Origin: Hofstenia miamia
Lineage: Eukaryota > Xenacoelomorpha > Acoela > Hofsteniidae
Direction: 5' to 3'
Assembly: GCA_900660155.1 (NCBI GenBank)
Contig: CABFPE010000009.1
Coordinates: 2,429,168-2,493,167, forward strand
DNA length: 64,000 nucleotides
The number at the start of each line of letters is the position of its first letter. The first letter of the stretch is position 1. Below, one piece after another: positions 11,929 to 23,449 of the stretch. Under the pieces are notes generated by a model that was not told the origin of the DNA, did no database searches, and worked only from the letters and a program-made list of their open reading frames with translations. The translations under genes were made by a program, and so were the position numbers.

Positions 11929-13553
11929 CAGTACTGGAAATATAACCATCTTGCTATTTCGAATAAATAATGAACATTCATTGGATAGAGTGTGCCTAAA
12001 ATTATAATTAAGTGTTATTTGGTTAAGAAAGGCAAATTTGTATGTCTAATACCATAAAATATGTAGAATAACAATTGGCTATTAATTTTTATCAAAATTA
12101 GAAAATTTGTATTGGAAAAATGTATTCGGCTACCTGAAAAAATTTTAACAAATGAGCCAATCCGAGAAAATAATATTCAAAATACGATACATAAATGAAA
12201 AATTGATGCAATATAAGCACTTAGCAACAAAATTCTCTTGTCTAATATTTTGTAGGGTGTCCCTTTGAGCGAATAACAGCTTCAAGGCGAATAGGGATTG
12301 AAGCAAAAAGTGTTTCAGTAAAGCTGTTGGGAATTCATCAAATTTTTTCTTTATTGCGCTCCACAACTCGTCCTCAGTGTGAAGAGTATGCTGTTCAATT
12401 CCATATTTGACCTCTTTCCACATATTTTCGATAATGTTAAGGTCTGGAGATTGGCCAGGCCAGTCAGCAAAGATAGCAACCTCGTTATGTTGGGGGAAAT
12501 TTTTCATTTCTTTTGAGGTATGACATATATCGATCACTTGTAAAGAGTGGCAAGAGTTCCTTATCTAGAATCCGAGCATATTAAGAGTTTAGGAGAGTAC
12601 CAGTGATGTGAACATTCTTGCGAAAGCCAAACTTCCATATTACACCCCATACCATTACAGACTTAACACCATATTTCATGCTCCCCTGAATAAGTTGAGA
12701 CAAGAACCTGAACTTCTGCCCAGTTGGTCTCTTTATCAACATTCCTTTCGATGAGCATAGCTCAAATCTTGACCCATCTGAAAATATAACATTAGATCAA
12801 TCTTCAGATGAATTATCTTTCATTAAATTGGCCCACCTCACCCGGCGTAATCTTTGCTTTGAAGTTAAGAATGGCTTTCAGAGTGTCACGAAAGTCCCAA
12901 TTGAGTACTTCTTCAGGATGTTTCGCACAGTTCGTGCTGTCACGAGGTGACCATCGGCCCATTCCTTGTGAAATTCCTCTGAAGTCTTCCTGGGATTTTG
13001 CTTTGAAAGGCACATAAGAGCTGATTGGGAGGTTTTAAAGGCTTTCTTTGTTCTTCCGGATTTTGGCTTGGCGGCATTGATGTTTTCGGAAGTGAAAAGT
13101 CTGATGAAATCATTCGACAGTACTTCGAGGTCACTCTACAAGTCGGGCTATATTAAGTTGACTCATCCCTTCCAAATGTTTGGAGATAATCAACTCGCGA
13201 ATCGCAAGAGGTACGTAACCAGGCATCATAAATATGGCGAAGAAAGACTGTTATTAGACATTTTCATTATAAATAGACTGAAAAAAGCTCAACCAATGAC
13301 ATTTTTTACAGATTTTCTGATTTGGTCTGAAGTGACCGAATACAATTTTCCAAGAAAAGATTAGCTAATTACAAGCATTGTAGCATTTCTCCTTGAGATT
13401 TAAAGTAAGCAGTGATAATTATGTCTCAAAATTGATGAATTCCTTTTTCTGCAACCCCAAATCTAATTAAAAAATAACTATGACATTCTTGGCGTTCATT
13501 TCTTAGAAATATTTGTGACAAAACATGGGTGGCCGAATTTTTTTCCAGTACTG
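11929..13553 (-). mobile_element. Complete Tc1-like transposon, inactive
   Basis: The termini are perfect 12-bp inverted repeats, CAGTACTGGAAA at 11929-11940 and its complement at 13542-13553. TA dinucleotides sit immediately outside (11927-11928 and 13554-13555), the normal Tc1/mariner target duplication. The length of 1625 bp is standard for the group. The minus strand carries a decayed transposase: DGSRFELCSS (first catalytic Asp) near 12770, VKSVMVWGVIW near 12640, and WPGQSPDLNIIENMWKEVK (third catalytic residue, Glu) near 12400-12450. The stretch that should carry the second Asp (QQDN-type) is missing between about 12510 and 12570, and stops interrupt the frame. The inner TIR segments are poorly conserved, so only the outer 12 bp are well kept. 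Confidence 0.88.
12145..12537 (-). pseudogene. Tc1-like transposase, C-terminal fragment
   Basis: A 130-codon open segment within the 11929-13553 element. It holds the DDE-domain end, with the SPDLNIIEN block containing the catalytic Glu, followed by a helix-rich tail. It is open only because the stops lie upstream. It is not a host gene. Confidence 0.85.
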
Positions 13554-13667
13554 TATTTGCTTTCATTGTATTGCATAGCTATTTAATTTCACTATGTTTG
13601 TTTTTCAATTAAACATTATTTTTACATAGCTAAATATTGAATATCTAATAATAGCAATTTCAATTAT

Positions 13668-14490
13668 ACAGGATGGCCCATAAGTTACTACGTTTCAAAT
13701 CAATGTCCCCTACGTTTCAAAAATCCTAACAAATAATAATCAATCAACATCAAAATTATATTCTATATAGAAATATGTGAAGTAAACAAAATAAACAAGT
13801 AAACAAAAACTACAGATATTTATCAAATGCATCGACTTGCAAGCGGCCAATATCGAAACAACGTTGAAAACGCCTGAATGTGCGCTTGTGAATTTTGCGT
13901 AGAACATCAACTTCGATTTCATTAATTGCCTAACCAACTGCTTGTTTAACTTCCTGTGTATTATGAGTGGTTGACTGCTGTAACTTTTGCTTAATGATGC
14001 CTGCGAGCGCATTGTCGTAGGATATTATACCTGGACTCCTGGCGGGCCATGCTGTGGGGCCGAATTTGCCCACCCACCTGTCTGGAAACTGTTCGTTAAG
14101 AAGGGCATGTGTTTCAAGAGCTGTGTGGGCTGGTGCTCCATCTTGCCGAAAATGACATAGGTGTGCGATACCACGTCGTTGTAGATCGGGTAAAAATTTT
14201 TCAGTGAGAAGTTGTCTATAGTCAGCTGCATCCAAGCGACCTTCAATGAAATAAGGTCCGATTAAATGTTCTTCAGCCATCGCCACCCAAACCATAACAT
14301 TTGGCGGATGATGTTCAACCTGCTTCCAGAAATAAGAGTTCCAGAAGACAGTATTGGTTAATTTCACAGACGCATAAATGGCGCACTCATCAGAAAAAAA
14401 TAACAGTGAATGCCGGCTTTACAACATTCAACATGGTGTTGGTGATCAGTAACTGATAAAAATTGTGCCTTCACAGGCTTCCATGGTTTA
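13668..14490 (-). mobile_element. Tc1/mariner-superfamily element with DD41D spacing, 5'-truncated
   Basis: The end near 13668 reads CAGGATGGCCCATAAGT after a TA, a common terminus in this superfamily. The minus strand encodes most of a transposase from about 14490 to 13810. It starts KPWKPVKAQFLSVTDHQHHV, then FFSDECAIYA (first catalytic Asp), HPPNVMVWVAM, then FRQDGAPAH (second Asp), then WPARSP and YDNAL (third Asp). Forty-one residues lie between the second and third Asp by direct count, which fits the DD41D (rosa/VS-like) group. One frameshift upstream of the first Asp and one in-frame TAG near the end (followed by AINEIEVDVLRKIHKRTF) inactivate it. No matching 5' terminus was found, so the copy is truncated. 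Confidence 0.8.
13810..14490 (-). pseudogene. DD41D transposase pseudogene
   Basis: Coding remnant of the element at 13668-14490. The longest uninterrupted part is 13930-14367 and continues upstream in the same frame through the FFSDECAIY block. It is better preserved than the neighbouring Tc1 copy, which suggests a younger insertion or a weaker loss history. Confidence 0.8.
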
Positions 14491-14974
14491 AGCTTGATAC
14501 TAATGATAATTTAGTAGAAAAGCTCAATCTTCTAGATGTCAAAAATTTCTAAGCAAAGATTAAAAATGATATAACAGTTCGAAAGAATTTTTTCTCTAGA
14601 GCAGAATTGAGATATTATCATGCATCATCTATACTTAAAATTGTACGAAAGTTCCTTGCAATGCAGAGTCTTACTTGCACGGCTAAGGACTCATAAAAAT
14701 GAAAAAATGTTTATTTTGTGCCCCTACTGAAATCAGATATCATTTATGTAAGATAACTTATGTATTTTAACCCTATTTCTACTAAGTTTTTGCCAAATCT
14801 TTGATGAATTCAACAAAAAACTCATGAACTAATGAATATATTAAAAATCTAAATGCACCACATGATAAAGGATTGTTTCATCTTATTTCTGAGTCTGAAA
14901 TTCATGACCTGGTTTGCTTACAGCGTGACACCCTTTGTGCACTGTTGCGCCTGGACATGAATAACACAGATTTT

Positions 14975-15850
14975 TTTCAAAAACAAAATATTTCAGGGTA
15001 GTTGTTGCTCCCATGGACATTAGACACCCTCATTATCTGAGCATTACGTATGGAAAAAATTTGAATATTTTTACAAAAATCTGATTTCTCATTGAAAATA
15101 ATTCTTACTTGCATGTAATTCAGGCATAAGCATGTCTTAGAACATACTTATATATTTTATTCACCATTGCATGAGCGGGCCCTACCCCATATATGTCTCC
15201 ATGTAGAAAGCTTTCAATGTATACCAATGAAATTAATTTGACTTTGTGCACTGTTGCGCAAAAAAAATATTTCAGGGTAGTTTTTGCTCCTATAGACATT
15301 AGAACGACTCATTATCTGAACACTAGGTATGGAAATCATTTGAATATTTTTATAAAAATCTGATTTCTCATTGAAAATAATTCTTACTTGCATGTAATTC
15401 AGGCATAAGCATATGTCTTAGAACATACTTATATATTATATTCACCATTGCATGAGCGGGCCCTACCCCATAGATGTCTCCATGTAGAAAGCTTTCAATG
15501 TATACCAATGAAATTAATTTGACTTTGTGCACTGTTGCGCAAAAAAAATATTTCAGGGTAGTTTTTGCTCCTATAGACATTAGAACGCCTCATTATCTGA
15601 ACACTAGGTATGGAAATCATTTGAATATTTTTACAAAAATCGGATTTCTCATTGAAAATAATTCTTACTTGCATGTAATTCAGGCATAAGCATATGTCTT
15701 AGAACATACTTATATATTATATTCACCATTGCATGAGCGGGCCCTACCCCATAGATGTCTCCATGTAGAAAGCTTTCAATGTATACCAATGAAATTAATT
15801 TGACTTTGTGCACTGTTGCGCAAAAAAAATATTTCAGGGTAATTTTTGCA
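14975..15850. repeat. Tandem array of a 280-bp unit, three copies plus partials
   Basis: The landmark TATTTCAGGGTA recurs with its last base at 15000, 15279, 15560 and 15841, giving periods of 279, 281 and 281 bp. Each unit also contains GAGCGGGCCCTACCCCAT and ends with GTGCACTGTTGCGC. Copies 2 and 3 are nearly identical, and the first unit is more diverged. No coding content was recognised. Related single copies occur at 28925-29110 and 52495-52620, so the unit is part of a dispersed family that amplified locally. Confidence 0.9.
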
Positions 15851-16189
15851 TCCTATAGACATTAAACGGATTCTGTTCTCTTAAGAAATTTTTTTTAGAA
15901 TTTGGCGCGTAAGCAGTATATTTTAATTTTTATTATTAACAAACTATAGAATTAAGTAATTTTAGTATTTTGTATTCAAAATATAATTTACTCAAGAGAA
16001 CTTTGATGTTCTATTCTTGCAAAATATTGTAGCATCAAACCAACAAATATCATCGACATTAACTATTAACTCTATTAATGACGATGTTACAATATTTTAT
16101 GTTCAAATGGTGTTTAAGCACAAACTTGGAAGTTTAAGATTCTGGATAAAAACTTTTTACCTGTTCATCACAAGACTTTTTACTTTTTA

Positions 16190-17062
16190 TTCGAATACAA
16201 AATATTAGCCAAAGAGAACTTAAACTATTTACAAATTTTATTCCATATAATATCCATAATAATGAGAGTCAAAAGCATTTTTTTGCAAACATTAAAAGTT
16301 TCAAAACTACAAAATAAATATAGCATATATAATAATAATTATTATTATTATTATTATTATTAATATGTGGTGAGAGCCGTGCAAGAAGTCTGTAAACGTT
16401 CTTGACAAGCTTGTGTCTCCGATTGTATTTTCGGTGTAAATTGACGTCTTTAGATTTTTTCTAAGTTATTTTTAATTTTTTTCAATTCTAATTTATTTCG
16501 CTAATTCGTTCCAAATAATAGCGGTTGTCCGAAGGATAATAAATATTGTGAATTTAATTTTAAGAAATTCTTTGGAAAAATATTGATTTTGTGCATTTTA
16601 ATGTTTAAATAAAATTGTATTTGTTATAGTGGGGGCATCAATAACACGATCATGTACCAGGAAATTTTGTATTTTATTGAATATTTAAAAGTTGTTGATA
16701 ATATATAGCGGGCGCTTTGTATTCGAATTAACAAATGAAATTGAACAATAATGTCATTGTAACAAAAAATGCATGCAATAGTTGAAAGTTATAATTTTCA
16801 ATTAAATTTTCTTAAATGGTGTAGACATCTAACGCCAAGAGTTACTTTTTACATCTTCAAAAAGAAAATTATCAAATGTCAATTCTTTGGCATTTTCAAC
16901 ACCTAAATGTGTGACAGAATTACTTTTATTTATCGGCACATTATTACCAATTACCTCCATCTTGTTTGTTATTTGTTCATTTTGAAACACCTTTAATGCA
17001 GTCTGTTGTAAGCTGCAAATTGTGTTAATTGAGTGCTTTCTCCAATGCGATGGTGGGGTCAA
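16190..17062 (-). pseudogene. LINE copy A, 3' part (CR1/jockey-like)
   Basis: On the minus strand 16829-17062 encodes MEVIGNNVPINKSNSVTHLG followed by KELTFDN, the region just after the reverse transcriptase of CR1/jockey-type LINEs (usual form YLGV.LD..LTF..H). The downstream non-coding part (16190-16830) is alignable by eye to 23450-24250, including the landmark TTGTGTCTCCGATTGTATTTT. A (TAA/TTA)n stretch lies at 16329-16365. Truncated and interrupted. Confidence 0.65.
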
Positions 17063-18100
17063 GTTCTGTGAAGATGAAGCATGGCGTACTAAGGTATATT
17101 AACTATGGTTGTTGGGGTCGAAATAATAGCATAATGACCAGAAAAATTTCTCCAGTAATAGACATAGGCCGGATTTATTTTGCAACACTGGTACATTTGA
17201 CAAATTTCCAGCCTTGTTCATGTGACATATTCATCTGTCACATCCCATTCCATCCCATGGCAATTTGTGCCTGTCGCATCCCATCCCATCCCACAAGATT
17301 TCAATTGAAGAATGAATGAATATGGAATACAGTTAAAATAAGATCACTTAATTTATGAAAGTTTAAGTTCAGTTTCTAAAAAATGGGATTACATGTACAA
17401 AAAGCGACAAAATTAATTGATTTTGCTAACTTTAATTTAGAATTCATTCTACAATATCAAGTATCGACTACCATGGGAAATACAAGTGTGTGCATTCCCA
17501 TTTCATCTTACCCCCATTGGACGCTTCCCATGGGATTTCCACGGGGATAGCATTTCTATGGACAACAATGCATATTTCTACACTTACGAAATAATATTTT
17601 GAGCACGTTCTTAATAAATAAACAATTGGTAATCCCTAAGCAATTTGCCAATTATTGCAAAGGTAGAAAATCAACACGTTATATCATCTACTAAAGCAAA
17701 TCAACGTCATTTTTTCCCTTATCAGTAAGTATTCTTTTGAAATTCTGAACTCTTTCGCTCCACATCTATCTTAGAATGGAAGTGAGACACCCAATATAAT
17801 GTCTGAATTGAATTTTAAGTAAATGCTTTTAAAACGTCAATATACTAAATCTATATTACTAAATGATTTTGAAACTCTCCTGATATTCATCGTCGTCATC
17901 CATTTAAACTAACGTCTTATCAATTGAAATTTAACTCTAATATTCCTTTTAGAAATGGTAGTTGAAATTTAAGAATAGAAAGTGTTAGTTCAGAGATACC
18001 AATATTTATCATAAAAAACTACATTAAGCATTTTGTTGAACATTTATGCTTTGCATATAATTACGACGTACGTGCATCTATTTCGTAGTAACTAGCCCAT
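17063..18100. other. Spacer with CCCATCC-rich patch
   Basis: No gene recognised. A small patch at 17235-17295 contains repeated CCCATCC units, and a related CCCATGGG-type segment occurs at about 17490-17545. They may be the two sides of an old MITE, but I could not define its ends. Confidence 0.35.
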
Positions 18101-18129
18101 TTTCTAAGATATTTGAGAGACTATTCAGT

Positions 18130-18330
18130 CATAAAAAATATTCTTTCTTGATGTTTTATACCCAAAACAATTCGGATTTCGTGAAGGGCTTACCACAACC
18201 GATGCACTACTGCATTTTACCGGAAGCATCCATTTTTGTATAAATAGCAACACTAACAGCAGAGAGGCTCTACTTGGTCTTAGTAAGCATTATTTTAGAG
18301 AAAAAGCTACAGAGTAACCGATTTGATAAA
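18130..18330 (+). pseudogene. LINE reverse-transcriptase fragment
   Basis: The plus strand reads PKQFGFREGLTTTDALLHF, then a stretch ending EALLGLSKHYF. This matches the QFGFR..HSTTDAL...LLDLSKAFD region (RT motifs 1 to A) of jockey/CR1-type LINEs. Upstream residues are in other frames. A short dead fragment. Confidence 0.7.
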
Positions 18331-18840
18331 GATGGACGAGCATGAAGAGTCACAGACATCTCAATTCACATGGATGACACTTCTTCTATTACGTCAGCAG
18401 CATCAGTAACATATTTGGCTGCATTCATTGACAACATCTTGGACTTCAGAGAGATTATGGATAGCAAGATCAAAAGGTGATAACTGCAAAAAGTTTTCTA
18501 AAATATCACACAAGATAAATCAGAAATCTATGCATTTGTTGTCAGCAATTACACATGCTTGTACTCTTCTGAATAACTTAAGAGTAATATGTATCGAAAG
18601 AATGAAGAGGAATTGTAATTTGTCTATTAATATAATGCAAGGAGGTAGCCACATCGGGGGGTTGCCAATACACTCAAACCCACTATGGCCCTAAAAAACC
18701 GTAAAATAAGCCTAGAAAAATTAATATTTTTTTGGTTAAATCACACTTTATATGAAAATGTTGGCTGTATTTTTATAAATTATCAATTGATGATATATAT
18801 TAAACCATTGATTTCATATTTTTTCATTTATTTCATATAT

Positions 18841-18971
18841 TATTTGCAAAAAGAAATCTTTATATAATCCTAAATTTACAATAAAAACTTGGCTCCTGGG
18901 TTTTTTCAGACCTCTACGTGTCTGATATAATGTAAAGAATCAAAAGACAACAGACAGGTGCACAATTGCAA
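18841..18971. repeat. 131-bp direct repeat, copy 1 (next to single N)
   Basis: Matches 18973-19103 except for two substitutions, with only the N at 18972 between them. The two differences look like allelic variation. The likeliest reading is two haplotype contig ends abutted at an unclosed gap. Confidence 0.85.
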
Positions 18972-18972
18972 N

Positions 18973-19103
18973 TATTTGCAAAAAGAAATCTTTATATAAT
19001 CCTAAATTTACAATAAAAACTTCGCTCCTGGGTTTTTTCAGCCCTCTACGTGTCTGATATAATGTAAAGAATCAAAAGACAACAGACAGGTGCACAATTG
19101 CAA
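18973..19103. repeat. 131-bp direct repeat, copy 2
   Basis: Second copy of 18841-18971 (129 of 131 identical by eye), immediately after the N. Confidence 0.85.
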
Positions 19104-19485
19104 TCATTAGCAATTTTATCTCCAAAATTTAACATAAAATTTGGGAGTTTAGCAAACTTATTTAAATAAATATCATTAATGTGAATATCAAATCACATAT
19201 TAAAACAGAGCTAAAACTGTTTTAACAAGGTACAATCTAAAAACAAATTCTGTAAAATTGGTACAACCGCAAAACAAAAAATTTAAATATATTTAAGAAA
19301 TTACTCAAACATAATCTACTCAACAAATAACATACATTTAGCACTCAAAAATATTTCTAGATGGTACTTTTTAATAGATTTTTCTTTTTAAATTAATTGC
19401 TTAGTTTTTGGTAGTTGTTATGGCACATCTGCAAACAATAAAGCTATTAAAGATTTTAAAACTACGTTTCACAAATTAAGTGTAT

Positions 19486-19554
19486 TCAATCAAAATAACT
19501 GTAACTATCATCACTGGAGTCATTTTCGTCCATAAACAAGCTGCCAAATATTTC
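19486..19554 (-). CDS. Possible last exon with acidic C-terminus (unassigned)
   Basis: After an acceptor-like TATTTTTAG on the minus strand, 22 codons read EIFGSLFMDENDSSDDSYSY followed by FD and a TGA at 19486-19488. The Asp/Ser-rich end is typical of real protein C-termini and unlike the surrounding AT-rich noise. No partner exon, polyadenylation signal or family match was found, so this may be chance. Confidence 0.25.
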   Translation of the reverse strand, partial: EIFGSLFMDENDSSDDSYSYFD

Positions 19555-19559
19555 CTAAA

Positions 19560-20410
19560 AATACTACAGTTAAGAGTTTCATTAAATGACTAAAATAATC
19601 ATGTACGCTTTAAAAATGAACGAAATGTAAGATGTCATAAATATTTATTATTTTATTGAAATAACATAATTAATAAAAATATTCTATTTTAGGGCATTTT
19701 TGATATTCACTTTAATTCTTTTGTAATAATTAATATAATTGGCTTATTGATTCAAAATGTTTTGAATAAATAAATTTAGAAGGTGAATGTGGGCGCACCA
19801 GGTTATAAGACGGAAATCTATTTTCATATATAAGACATACCGGATTATAAAGCATATAAAGCAAAGCAAAATAGTTGGAAAGGTAAAATCATTAACAATT
19901 TTTAATTAAAAAAGTTAGATACTATGGATAGTCGGTGTTCGAACAGGATCCATAGAACTCACAGTCCATACACGCATATAAATATTCATATTAGTTACTA
20001 ATTGACATGAATGTATTAACATAATAGTTATTTCTATGAATAGTTTTTAGATGCATTAAAGGTCATCTTTGTGAAAAAGTTGTTAACTCTTTAATGTCCT
20101 TCACGATCAATACATATGTCCTTTCTTTCAAATAATTTTATAAGGTGGCTAGTAATCCTCGGATTTACGTAGCTTTACTCGATACATTCACAATGATTAA
20201 GAGATCTTCGTTTAATGTCTTTAGTGCCTTTTGGCTACACACCACTGTCTTTGATGACACCTTTACTAATATCCGCTGCTCGTAACTTTTATAAGCGTTA
20301 TTTAAAATATGACGATTTTGTAAAAAAAAATGGAATATTCCATCTGTACTTTGTAAATATGTTTCTAATGATTGAAATTCAAATATATACCATATACCAA
20401 TGACGGTCTT
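19560..20410. other. Spacer with a MITE-like GTTATAAGACG patch
   Basis: No gene recognised. The patch at 19790-19865 (GCGCACCAGGTTATAAGACG, later ACCGGATTATAAAGC) resembles the ends of a common short transposon-derived repeat but is not bounded clearly. Confidence 0.35.
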
Positions 20411-20413
20411 TTT

Positions 20414-20741
20414 GCAGGGATGTCGCTTAGCAGTCTGCGGTACCGCTACCGGTCAGGTTGGTACGATACAGGATTAAAAAATGGTACCTTTAGCAGTGCT
20501 GGACGAAACTGGTACTACCATAAAAATCTTCAGTATAAATTTGAGCTGCTTTTTGTTGATTTTTAATGAGATTATTAATTATTCATTGAATAATTAAATT
20601 ATTTTTCAGAAACTGATGGATTATTTTGTTTTCTTGCTTTGGCGGTTTGAGGTAGCGGTACCATGGAATTCAACAATAAAGCTAGTAGGGTTTCGTTACC
20701 GGTGCAAAAAAAATTAAGCGGTGCAGTCCCGGACATGACTG
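20414..20741. mobile_element. Possible small hAT-like MITE
   Basis: GC-richer island with CAGGGATGTCGC near 20415 and a complementary-style end (GGGACTGCACC on the minus strand) near 20730. Inside, GGTACCGCTACC near 20438 is inverted as GGTAGCGGTACC near 20652. Terminal match is poor and no target duplication was seen. Confidence 0.3.
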
Positions 20742-20759
20742 GCCCAAGGTTTTTGCAGT

Positions 20760-22870
20760 ACAGCACAACTTTAATGTCAATAACATAAGGATGAGAGTAC
20801 ACAAAACTTCAGTTACTGCAAAGTGGAACAAGTCAAAAATTTCGACACTGTCCTTGACAGTTTTCAGATAAAATGAATATCATTTAATATACTTGTATTA
20901 CATTAAGGCCTACTATATTCCGGATGGATGGCGATTTGCAGTAAGATAAAAAAATCAGACCAAAAAGATTTAATTACAGGCGAGCATTTTGTGTAAAAAG
21001 TCAAAAGTCACTTTAATTAGCCAAGTCGAAGAATTTGCTATTTTAGAATCTCTTTGCTTATTGAAAACTTCGTTTTGAAAATTGCGAAAACCATATTCAA
21101 TAAAATGAGACCATTAAAATCATAGAATAGAGACCTTAAGAAGCAAAAATGTAAATACAACTTTTAGATGCAGCATTTCTATAAATTGAATACTCTTCTA
21201 TATTTGTGAAACCTTGTCATTTGTTCGGTGAACCCTATGCTTGTTTCCAAACAAGTGGAACGGTTGTATGTCCCCAAAATAAATTTTTAATATTTTTTGT
21301 ATTACATGTTTGGACAAAATATAACCCAATTCTTTACTTGCAAGAGTTTTTTGTATTGCATATCGTCAGTGTGGGAATAAAGTAGGCCTTGATATGAATC
21401 ATTCGATGAAAAAGAGAGTAACCTCCTTATTGTTTTCAGTTGGAGTGATCTCTATGCTGTTTATATAAACAGTTTCTGAGAAGAGTGAGTGATTCTTTGA
21501 TTCTTGAATATTGAATTCAGTTCTAAAATTACATTTCAAGTGGGTAAAACCAAAATAAAGCTCAGATTTGTATATGAAGTGCTTCTATCATTAAGCTTTC
21601 TATGTAAACATATGATAATTATTTAACAAGAAAATAGTGTTTGTGGATATATTAAAATTCAAGCAGCTATATTATACAATACTAATATTTTCTAAAAAAT
21701 GTTGTATTTAGCTTAATATTTATCCATAAATTTTTTATGAAGCTGCATAGGACAACATTAGGAGGCATTAAACATCCAGTTAATAAGTAGGCGGAATTTT
21801 AGCATAAATTTTTTAATACTGCAGCAAATTGTTTAATTCTTATTCACTTTTTTCCTTAAGAGTCGTGACTCCATACCTTAAGCTATAAATAAATAAGAAC
21901 AAAGTTCATAAATATGTGTGAAGAGTTGAAAATTTCACAATGGTTTAGCTGATTGCTAAGACAATGCATGCAACCATGAATTCGTTATTCTCCTCAAAAC
22001 TTGCACTAAGACGCGAATAATAAATAAATAGTAGAGTGATCATTATTATGATCAGAAATTTGCCTTGATCGAAGGTCTGTGTTTTAAATGATAAAAATAC
22101 TATGTATGTTCGTGGTGTGGACTCGCATGATAAGAATTAATTCGAAAAGAACGGCATACTTTATCTTTGAAATAAGAGTATCCTTTAACTATTCAAGAGT
22201 CGAGGTAGCACTGTAAACTTTCAAGATTAATGTGAACTGCTGGATAATGTAGCGGGGCATGTGAAACAAACCTTCAATCTTGTGCGTTCTGTTTTATAAG
22301 ATCAATGCATCAGACGCAAGGGTATTGTATTAGTGAACCGAAGTCGAGCTTGAGAAATGCATCGGATATAGTACAATCCCAAAAAGGGCTTTTTAAGCAA
22401 AATAAATTTATAGTTCTACTTGTTAATTTGATTATGCAGATTTTTCTTATTTTTTCATTCAGTATACTTCCTTATAATTTTATTTTAGAAATGTTTATTA
22501 AATAAAAGGAAGATCTTTGTAAACAAAAGCGCAATATTTTTAAAAAATTATCGAGCCTCATATAAAGATTCTATGTTGTGAGCCGAGTCGAACTTAGAAA
22601 TTTCGGCTCGTTAACAAATCTGGTGCAGCGTACTTACATTTCATGACAGAGATTGACATGAGGAAAAAATTCAGACACTAACCCGACCCATTTTAGGCAC
22701 AATAATATTTTACATTAATTTTGGATACATCAAACACGTATAATAAATACTGTATTACAAATTGAAATTGAAAACCCTAAGTTGTTTTTGAAGAAAATAA
22801 AAAAGTTATTTTGAGCACATCGTTGATAATATAAAGAGTCAAAGCAATTTATTGCTAGAAAGTTCAGTAC
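20760..22870. other. Spacer, nothing recognised
   Basis: AT-rich; no supported coding exon, RNA or bounded element. Confidence 0.4.
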
Positions 22871-22874
22871 AAAG

Positions 22875-23319
22875 TAGAGGTCGACGGTAAACCGAACCGA
22901 AACCGAAACCGCGGTTTTTAGGCAGACCGAAACCGAACCGAATCATTTTCATTAGCACGGTTTCAAACGGTTTTTAATGACTGGTAATTAGTAGCTGAGT
23001 AATACTGCTAAAGCTCTCGCTACTGGCGAAAAAGTGGTTGGCAATTCAGGCAACAAATGTGTCATCAGAACGCATGGGTTCAATTGGATCGAACACGATC
23101 ACCAAAAAGCGATGCAGTCTTTCTGGTGTCAATGTTTCTTCTCTCATTAAGACTAAGAAAAATTAGAAATAAATCTTGTAAAACCATAAGAAAATATAGA
23201 TTCGAAATTACATGTTTTCATTACAGAACAAAACCGAAACTGAAACGAAAACCGTGGTTTTTGCCCCAAAACCGATCCGAACCGAAACGAAGCTAAAATT
23301 TCAAAACCGTCGACCACTA
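22875..23319. mobile_element. MITE with TAGWGGTCGACGGT inverted ends
   Basis: The ends TAGAGGTCGACGGT (22875-22888) and the complement of TAGTGGTCGACGGT (23306-23319) match at 13 of 14 positions. Subterminal ACCGAAACCGAA-type repeats occur on both sides. The element is 445 bp with no transposase. A hAT relationship is plausible, but no clear 8-bp duplication is visible. Confidence 0.55.
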
Positions 23320-23449
23320 CATGTATTTACAAAATAATAATAAATTATATATATAATATAAATGTGAGAATGCGTGCGGATGTGTGGCTTTTTTTAGTGC
23401 ATTACAAATTTTTCGAATGAGTGTAGTGTCGTATTGTCGTTAAGAATGC

